From: Stereum hirsutum FP-91666 SS1
Taxonomy: Eukaryota; Basidiomycota; Agaricomycetes; Russulales; Stereaceae
NCBI RefSeq assembly: GCF_000264905.1
Contig: NW_006763154.1
Coordinates: 125,090-162,391 of the forward strand
Reading direction: 5' to 3'
DNA: 37,302 bases
Positions within the stretch are counted from its first letter, which is position 1. Each line of letters starts with the position of its first letter. The translations under genes and the position numbers were made by a program. The notes below the pieces were generated by a model. That model was given only the letters and a program-made list of their open reading frames with translations, was not told the origin of the DNA and searched no databases. Shown piece after piece: positions 31,475 to 37,302 of this stretch.

Positions 31475-33129
31475 ATGAGTGCTCCCCTACCACTCATTGA
31501 CCCGACCAGCTTTACTCTGCCCAATCACAAGAATCCGGAATATGCACCTCTGATCAACATCTTGACGGGTACCGGCCTCAGCTTAGACGATGCCGTGAAG
31601 GAGATGGATGAGGTATGGAAGGCGGCACAGAAGAAGAGGGTCCAGGAATGGAATGACGAGCTGCGCAGGGTCGAAGCGGATCGCGCGAAAGTCAGGGCTG
31701 ACGAAGAGAAGAAGGAGGAGGAAGAGAGGTTGAAGCGCGAAGAGGAGGAGAGGAAGGAAAAGGACGAAGAAGAAAAAAAGCGGGTTAAGATGCCTGCCAT
31801 GGATGAAGCTACGACCATCTCCGCGACACCCCGCTTCCCAGTCCCTCAGTACGCACTCGACAAAATCTCAAAAAAGTTGTGGGTCGAACACGACTTGTTT
31901 ACACCACGGATGGCCCGCAAAGCGGCCGTCGAATCACGTTCAATTCCTACCAACCCCTTCTCGGGCCTCCCAGAGTCGAATCCGCTCCACGCCCTGTCGA
32001 CGCTAGTCGAAACCCAAAAGCCCCGAGGCGTCATTGCGGACGAGGCGCTTTCCTACAGCGACCTGTCCATCGCCAGCAAACACTTTTTACGAGCTATCCA
32101 CGACGCCGACTGGGATGAGGAGCACGTTGAGGCCTGGACGGTCCTCTACTACGAACTCGACAAGCATCCCTATCGTTCCGAATCCGAAGAGGAGCGCGAG
32201 TTGTACAACGAAGTGCTTGTTCGCTACCACGCACAGGCCAAACGTGAGTTCTTCGACGCGATCAAGCGCAAGGCCAAGTCGGTCTTCAATATCGGCCGCA
32301 TAAATCAAGAGCGCATGGAGAATGTCTTGAAGGACATCAAGCGTGAACGAGACGCCGTCATCACCAAACGGAGTATAGCGGCGATAGAGCAGATGGAGCG
32401 GGTCAGTATATTCCGCCTTATACATATGATGTCCTTTCAATTACTGACATTTCTGATTTGCATCCTTTCCTCTATCAACCCCTCTCTCTCTTCTTCACCT
32501 CTCTATCATGCAAAATCGCAAAATCGCAAAATCGCAAAATCGCAAAAATCGCAAAAATCGCAAAAATCGCAAAATCGCTTACGCATTCCCCTTGCTGCGT
32601 CGTACAGCTTGTCGAGGACAGCTCTCGCCCAAAAGAGAACTCTCGGGAGCGTGGGCCCAACGCCATGCAAAGAACGCGCTACCGCTCCCCAGATCGAACC
32701 TCTCCCCGTCGTCGTTCCGCCTCCCCACACCGCAGACGCTCGCCGTCGCCACCCCCGCGCCGCTCACCTCGCGATCGCTACCTAAAAATTGCATCCTCCG
32801 GTCGACGAGACAACGAGAATTTTCGTCCGGACGCAGGTACCGCGGCCTTATCCGCCTGCGTCATCTGCCTGGGCCGCCACCGCCACAGACTCTCCGAGTG
32901 CGCAAGCCTCACCCTGTGGAACGGTGCCCCTGCTTACTCCGAACGACGAGGAAAGGCCGTCACGATCAAAGCCTCACGGGAAGCGGTATGCCTCTCCTGG
33001 AACTACCCAAACGGCTGCGACGACGGCTCTCACCCCGGGCGTCACATCTGCACCGGCTGCGGCTCTTCTTCCCATGGAGCCCAGCGCTGTCATCTCGCAG
33101 AGAAGACGAACACCACGGACTCCGCTTAA
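31475..33129 (+). CDS. gag-like protein of the retroelement, two zinc knuckles, one intron
   Basis: ATG 31475 opens a frame beginning MSAPLPLIDPTSFTLPNHKN. A Lys/Glu-rich coiled coil lies at residues ~45-110, and the frame continues to ...RSIAAIEQMER. Exon 1 (31475-32401, 309 codons) joins in phase 0 to exon 2 (32608-33129) through a 206-nt intron, giving ...QMERLVEDSSRP. Exon 2 has an Arg/Ser-rich stretch (SPHRRRSPSPPPRRSPRDRY). It then has CVICLGRHRHRLSEC and CTGCGSSSHGAQRC (CX2CX4HX4C), zinc knuckles expected to bind nucleic acid. The total is about 482 residues. Without splicing, the frame reads through the intron minisatellite and ends near 32785, losing the knuckles. Splicing is inferred from the sites and the domain logic. 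Confidence 0.82.
32511..32577 (+). repeat. minisatellite (CAAAATCG)n inside the gag intron
   Basis: Eight tandem units were counted: four of CAAAATCG (8 bp), three of CAAAAATCG (9 bp) and one more of 8 bp. All lie within the 206-nt intron at 32402-32607. They explain why the intron is longer than its neighbours. Confidence 0.95.
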
Positions 33130-35101
33130 AGCGGATGCCTGGGAGGCGTATCTCATCAAGTCAGGCCTCATCGCAAGATACCCGCTTCTTCCTCGGTCTC
33201 TTCGTTCCGGTTTCTTCATTGGTGTTCTCTCTATTTCGCATACTTTCACTCCACCTAATCGTCCCGCCGTACACGAATATGCGGACGCCTTCCAGACTAT
33301 CATCCAAAAGGAGATTGAGGCCGGCCGTTACCTTGGCCCCTTCACTCGTCTCCAAATCGAAAATTCCATCGGCCCATTCCAGTCTTCCCCTCTCTCCCTC
33401 GTACCAAAAGCTGGGAAGCCCGGAAAATTTCGTCTTACTCAAAATCTATCTCATCCACGCTCTCCGCTCGTGCTACTGTCGTCACCCTCATCCCCAATCA
33501 CGATATCTTCCATCAACTCCTCTATCGAAGCTTCCGACTTCCCTTGCACATGGGGCACCTTCACCGTCGTCTCGCTCTGGCTCTACCAGCTCCCGCCCGG
33601 TTCTGAGCTTGCATGTCGTGACATCGCCGACGCGTTCCGCTCAGTCCCTTCCGATCCATCACAATGGCCAGGATCCGTCGTCCGCACCGGTGACGATGAG
33701 TTCTTCATCGATACCAATGTCATGTTTGGCATCACCTCGGGTGTGGGAGTCCATGGTACCGTCGCAGATGCTGGTACCGACATTTTCCGTTGGAAGGGAA
33801 TGGGGCCAGTCTCCAAGTGGGTGGACGACCACCTGTTCGCTAGGATACTCCGCGAATACCTCCCCGAGTACAACAGACGACGTGCTGCCGCTCATCAGCG
33901 TATCGAAGCCAACGGCGGACGGCGTCAAGATGGATCTCGCCTCTGGTACGCGGGCACGACCCTTCCGGATGGGCGAATCGAGGAATTCGACAACGACTGC
34001 AAATTTCCGCTGCAAGACCTATCCTCCCGTTCATCTCGCTCACCTATGGACGCTCGGTTCTCATACTGTATGGCCGACATCGACGAACTATCCGAAGAAT
34101 TGGGCCTCCTTTGGGGCAAGGATAAGGACATCTCATTCCGGCCGCTCTGCCCATTCACAGGCCTGGAGTGGGACATTGAGAGACGGATGGTGTCGGTCGG
34201 GGAGGCAAAGAAACAGAAATATCTCAACGCCATCGCGGTGTGGCGTGAGCAGCGGTCCCACGTCCTTCAGGAAACACAAAAACTCTATGGCAAGCTTCTG
34301 CACGTCTGTCAGGTCATACCACGAGGACGAGCGTTTCTCACCAACCTGGAGACCTTACTCCAACTCTCCCATGATCGTCCATTCGTTCCGCTCACCCCTC
34401 CATCCGGCACAACTGAAGACATCGAATGGTGGTGTCGTACACTCTCACGACCGTTCCTCTCCCGGTCTCTCTTCATTCCGGCCGTGGTCGCGGACCCAGG
34501 CGCCTTCTCGGATGCAAGCTCTGGAACAGGGATCGGGATCGTTATCGGGGGTAGATGGAGAGCATGGCGACTTCTCCCTGGCTGGAAGCAGGACAGGCGC
34601 GACATTGGTTGGGCGGAGGCCGTGGGCTTCGAGCTACTCGTCCGAACCCTATTCAGCATCGCCGACTGTCCATCACATATCAAGGTGTACGGTGACAATA
34701 AAGGAGTGGTCGAAGGATGGTGGAAGAACCGAAGCCGCAACCCGACCGTCAACGCAGTCTTCCGTCGAGTCCACGACGTCCTTGAAGAGAAGGATGGCAC
34801 GGTATACTCCCGCTACGTATCAACCCATTCCAATCCCGCAGACGACCCATCCCGAGGTATCTACGGCGCGAATTCTCTCCTACTACCGCCGGTCAAAATC
34901 CCCAACGCCCTTACGCCATACCTTGTCGACTTCGATGCCCCCTTATCTCCCGTGGAGAAAAAGGCTCGCACTGAGCAGTCCTACAAATCACAGCCGAAAG
35001 TCCTCGATGACAAAGCGCGCAGACGGGGCTCCGATATCAACCTTGAACTTACGGCTATCGGCAACTCCCTCCTCGCTAACGAGATCTACTGGTGGGACTG
35101 A
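33074..35101 (+). CDS. reverse transcriptase-RNase H protein of the retroelement
   Basis: The first ATG in the frame is 33074 (MEPSAVISQRRR), overlapping the end of the gag frame by 56 nt, and the stop is at 35099-35101. RT landmarks are GPFQSSPLSLVPKAGKPGKF RLTQNLSHP, the first Asp block ACRDIADAFRSVP, and the catalytic KWVDDHLF. The active-site box is VDD, not the usual YxDD form. RNase H follows: FSDASSGTGIGIVIGGRW (Asp), WAEAVGFELLVRTLF (Glu), VYGDNKGVVEGWW (Asp) and STHSNPADDPSRG (His/Asp). All acidic positions are present. The protein copies element RNA into DNA and removes the RNA strand. The true start may instead rely on readthrough or reinitiation after gag, since the frame is open upstream of 33074. 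Confidence 0.88.
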   Translation: MEPSAVISQRRRTPRTPLKADAWEAYLIKSGLIARYPLLPRSLRSGFFIGVLSISHTFTPPNRPAVHEYADAFQTIIQKEIEAGRYLGPFTRLQIENSIGPFQSSPLSLVPKAGKPGKFRLTQNLSHPRSPLVLLSSPSSPITISSINSSIEASDFPCTWGTFTVVSLWLYQLPPGSELACRDIADAFRSVPSDPSQWPGSVVRTGDDEFFIDTNVMFGITSGVGVHGTVADAGTDIFRWKGMGPVSKWVDDHLFARILREYLPEYNRRRAAAHQRIEANGGRRQDGSRLWYAGTTLPDGRIEEFDNDCKFPLQDLSSRSSRSPMDARFSYCMADIDELSEELGLLWGKDKDISFRPLCPFTGLEWDIERRMVSVGEAKKQKYLNAIAVWREQRSHVLQETQKLYGKLLHVCQVIPRGRAFLTNLETLLQLSHDRPFVPLTPPSGTTEDIEWWCRTLSRPFLSRSLFIPAVVADPGAFSDASSGTGIGIVIGGRWRAWRLLPGWKQDRRDIGWAEAVGFELLVRTLFSIADCPSHIKVYGDNKGVVEGWWKNRSRNPTVNAVFRRVHDVLEEKDGTVYSRYVSTHSNPADDPSRGIYGANSLLLPPVKIPNALTPYLVDFDAPLSPVEKKARTEQSYKSQPKVLDDKARRRGSDINLELTAIGNSLLANEIYWWD

Positions 35102-36369
35102 GCACAGTTTCGGTGCGGTCATCTCCCTCCCCTATCGCTTGCCGGTAGCCCAGCGCCCTCGTCCCTATCACTCTCACCTCACTCCCCTTCCATCGCCTCT
35201 TCGTCCTCACTGCTTTGCACGCGAAAGGTTACTTGTCTGGCGTCCCGAATCATCCCGCGTCGCCACCGATCAGTTTGGGCGTCCTCTCCCGCTATCTCCA
35301 TTTGACCTTGAACGCCTCCAAGCAGTCCTAGCACATGCGTGGGCCGACTCTTCATACGAGACCTATGGTTCAGGCCTCCTTCTCTATCACATCTTCTGCG
35401 ACATTTTCAACATTTCAGAATTTCAGCGGGCTCCGACCTCCCCAGTCATCATGTCTTTATTCATATCTATGCTCGCCGGCTCTTACTCCAGCAGCGCCAT
35501 AGCGAACGCAGTGGCCGCGGTCCAAGCTTGGCATACGCTGCACGGTGTTCTGTGGGTGATGGACAAAAAAGAGATCGGGTTGATGCTGAAGGCGGCAGAG
35601 CGCTTGGTACCGGAATCCTCCCGTCGGCCTAAACGAGACCCCTTTACCATCGAGATGCTGGACGCCATCGGGTCCTCACTCGATCTCACCGACTCCTTTA
35701 ACGCATGCTTCTGGTCGTGTCTCACTACGACTTTCTACGCTACGGCACGCCTCGGGGAATTCACGCTTCCAACCCTCAATGCCTTTAATGGCAGTGATCA
35801 TGTTAAACGGTCAGATATCCGACGCGCAGTCGATGATGAAGGAAATGAGGTATGCTTCACGCTTAACATGGTCAACAAGACGGAACAAATGTCTAATTTT
35901 CGAGCTTCAGGTCACAATCTTTCATCTTCCGAGAACAAAGTCCGCTCCGATTGACGGTGAGGATGTATTCTGGGCGCGCCAGCCCAATGCTATTTCCGAC
36001 CCAGAACGTGCTCTTCAGCTACACCTCCTAATCAATGATCATGGTGATAACTGCGCTCTCTTTTCATACACCGACAATCGCGGCTCTCAACGTCCCCTCA
36101 CCAAAACAGCTTTTCTCACCAAGCTTACTGAACTCGGCGACCTCCTCAACATGCAATTCCCACACGGTCACGGAATTCGTATCGGATCCACGGTCTGGAA
36201 CCTCCTCCGAGGCATGCCTTTTGAGGTTATGCGAGTTAAGGGCCGCTGGAAGAGTTCAGCCTTTCTCCTCTATCTTCGCCGTCACGCCGAAATCCTTGCT
36301 CGATACATCCAGCAAAACCCGCAGCTCCAAGAGGCCTTACGGCGGATCACGCTGCCTCCAATTCGCTAA
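35007..36369 (+). CDS. tyrosine recombinase of the retroelement, one intron
   Basis: Exon 1 ends at 35849 and exon 2 is 35911-36369, joined in phase 0 through a 61-nt intron (gtatgc...cttcag), giving DDEGNE-VTIFHLPRTKSA. The core has SYETYGSGLLLYHIFC (N-terminal binding domain), the first catalytic Arg in ATARLGEFTLPTL, HGHGIRIGS (box HxxR), and GRWKSSAFLLYLRRH with Trp and the nucleophile Tyr. These fit a phage-type tyrosine recombinase, the enzyme that inserts the circular cDNA of DIRS-order elements. The start at 35007 is only the nearest ATG before the core; 34935 is another. Both overlap the RT frame, so the start is uncertain. The frame is open and looks functional. Confidence 0.85.
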
Positions 36370-36758
36370 TTCTGTAAGCACTCCGTCACCCCGTTCCTAC
36401 ATTCTTGGGAATCCGTGCTCGCTCGATGCGTCACAGGGCTCCTTAATTCCTGGGTATCCACAGCTTACACGGATTATCTTAGCAGGTCGGAATGTGCCGG
36501 GATTCGGAAGGCTCGCCTTCGGCGGGCTTTCGCCCACTCTTGCTTATTCTATGCTACACAAATATATTTGCTGCCCCTCCTGTTTCTTGTGTGATCACCG
36601 TACCAAACGAGACCAGAAGTCTCGTTCGACCTACTGAGCGTCGAGCAGAGCAAGATCCATAGACTCAAGACAAGTCGCGAGTCTTCATTCTAGATCTCGA
36701 ACGCGGTCACGTGCACGGACGCGTTTACCCCGGAAATCGCCGGTTATACTCTTCTTGC
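36370..36758. other. 3' flank of the recombinase ORF with hairpins
   Basis: No coding sequence is recognised. GAAGGCTCGCCTTC at 36508-36521 is a perfect short hairpin, followed by a GGGC...GCCC stem to about 36535. CGAGAC...GTCTCG lies at about 36609-36625. These may form the structured 3' region of the retroelement. Confidence 0.5.
36508..36535. repeat. double hairpin downstream of the recombinase gene
   Basis: GAAGGC/GCCTTC with a 2-nt loop is followed directly by GGGC/GCCC around CTTTC-like loop bases. It lies about 140 bp after the recombinase stop. Confidence 0.7.
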
Positions 36759-37010
36759 TCAAGGTTCTGAACACTCGAGCTCTCTGTCAACTCTCAGATC
36801 GTCCAATCCTTGTCCGACCGCTACACTGGCCCTCATCCGACTCTGGCTAGTGTTCCTATCCTCTCTTCCAAAAACATACTCTCGGAGATCATCGACAGAC
36901 AATCCGCCTCCGAGTATTTGATCTTCGTACGCTTTTATAGCGTCTTCAAGCCCGACGTACGATGGCAGATTCTTTGCTAGCATAATCGGCCTTTGTCCCT
37001 GCCGATGCAC
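36759..37010 (-). CDS. unrecognised open frame right of the retroelement
   Basis: The 83-codon frame from ATG 37010 contains LAKNLPSYVGLEDAIKAYED and QILGGGLSVDDLREYVFGRE, an amphipathic, protein-like run. No family is recognised. It may be host sequence beyond the element, part of a gene extending outside the window, or chance. Confidence 0.3.
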   Translation of the reverse strand: MHRQGQRPIMLAKNLPSYVGLEDAIKAYEDQILGGGLSVDDLREYVFGREDRNTSQSRMRASVAVGQGLDDLRVDRELECSEP

Positions 37011-37026
37011 TCATATATCCCCTAGT

Positions 37027-37295
37027 AGCCTGTGCTTGTACTGTTCAGACGCAAGGCCAGTATGGCCAATTTTCACGCCACGCTCTCGTATCGAACATCG
37101 GCGATCGCGCTGGGCCCAACTTTCGCCTCCCCGAGTCTTTGATCTAGCATGTATCCCCTCTCAGATACTTTACCATGATGATACTCATGGGATCCAACTG
37201 CATCCTTGCTGCACTCTTCAGCCCGTGCTCGTACCGCCGTTCAGATGCAAGGTCGATCATGCCACGGTACACTCTTGTAACGAACATCGCACGCC
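37027..37295 (+). repeat. diverged direct repeat with ~196-bp period
   Basis: A block with GTGCTTGTAC, GTTCAGACGCAAGG and CTCTCGTATCGAACATCG near 37031-37098 recurs near 37226-37290 as GTGCTCGTAC, GTTCAGATGCAAGG and CTCTTGTAACGAACATCG. It may be a split direct repeat at the element's 3' end or an older local duplication. The window ends too early to decide. Confidence 0.7.
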
Positions 37296-37302
37296 CTGCT
37301 TT

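Larger units (their letters stand above)
31300..36640 (+). mobile_element. tyrosine-recombinase retroelement (Ngaro/DIRS order)
   Basis: Three frames on the plus strand encode a gag-like protein, a reverse transcriptase with RNase H, and a tyrosine recombinase. That combination defines the DIRS order. I see no methyltransferase domain after the RNase H, which favours the Ngaro branch. No pol protease or DDE integrase is present. All domains look open and keep their catalytic residues, so the copy may be recent. The outer boundaries are estimates: the left is placed near the repeats at 31304-31345 and the right beyond the hairpins at 36509-36625. No terminal repeat pair was confirmed. Confidence 0.82.

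Noticed and set aside
32508..35006. Single 1,148-residue protein covering the gag-to-recombinase region in one frame
   Set aside because: Only its last part carries recombinase motifs. The earlier part is Ser/Arg/Pro-rich sequence overlapping the RT gene in another frame, so I do not annotate it as a protein.
1..37302. tRNA, rRNA genes and CRISPR arrays
   Set aside because: I looked by eye for B-box-like GGTTCGANNCC pairs, rRNA-like blocks and spaced repeats and found none convincing. A covariance-model scan would be needed to exclude tRNAs.

Overview
The window reads as nuclear DNA of a filamentous basidiomycete, most likely an Agaricomycete. Genes are broken by many short GT-AG introns (mostly 50-65 nt). 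Several families are typical of that group: a DUF6533-type seven-helix protein, an SRPK-like kinase, alpha-1,3-glucan synthase sequence and a tyrosine-recombinase retroelement. All calls come from reading translations and splice sites by eye; no database search was possible.

Layout. Positions 2-247 are the 3' end of an unknown gene. 890-2852 (minus) is a DUF6533-type membrane-protein gene with very small exons and a doubtful 3' end. 3670-4114 (minus) is a complete SEM1/DSS1 gene. 4593-11173 is a block of broken gene pieces: a LanC-like fragment (plus), a large decayed alpha-1,3-glucan synthase piece (minus), a SMC5 piece (minus) and a short start-like ORF. The pieces abut inside coding sequence, lack their ends and carry stops and frameshifts, but keep their introns. 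11462-14488 holds a 140-bp tandem duplication, a seven-exon gene with a candidate 2-oxoglutarate/Fe(II) dioxygenase domain, and a degraded integrase-core-like fragment with 21-bp repeats.

The right half is mostly intact minus-strand genes. These are an SRPK-like kinase with an unusual catalytic loop (14842-17204), an HpcH/HpaI-family aldolase (18498-19817), a large membrane-anchored protein with a Ser/Thr-rich FG-containing tail (21038-25096), and the RAD17/Rad24 checkpoint clamp loader (26354-31118). From about 31300 to at least 36370 lies a tyrosine-recombinase retroelement (Ngaro/DIRS type) with gag, RT-RNase H and recombinase frames on the plus strand. The right edge (36370-37302) carries hairpins and a diverged direct repeat that may belong to its 3' end.

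The intact genes do not form one pathway: proteasome (SEM1), DNA-damage checkpoint (RAD17), aldol chemistry (HpcH/HpaI) and signalling (kinase). The most unusual parts are the mosaic of gene pieces, the candidate dioxygenase next to mobile-element debris, the membrane/FG protein and the retroelement.
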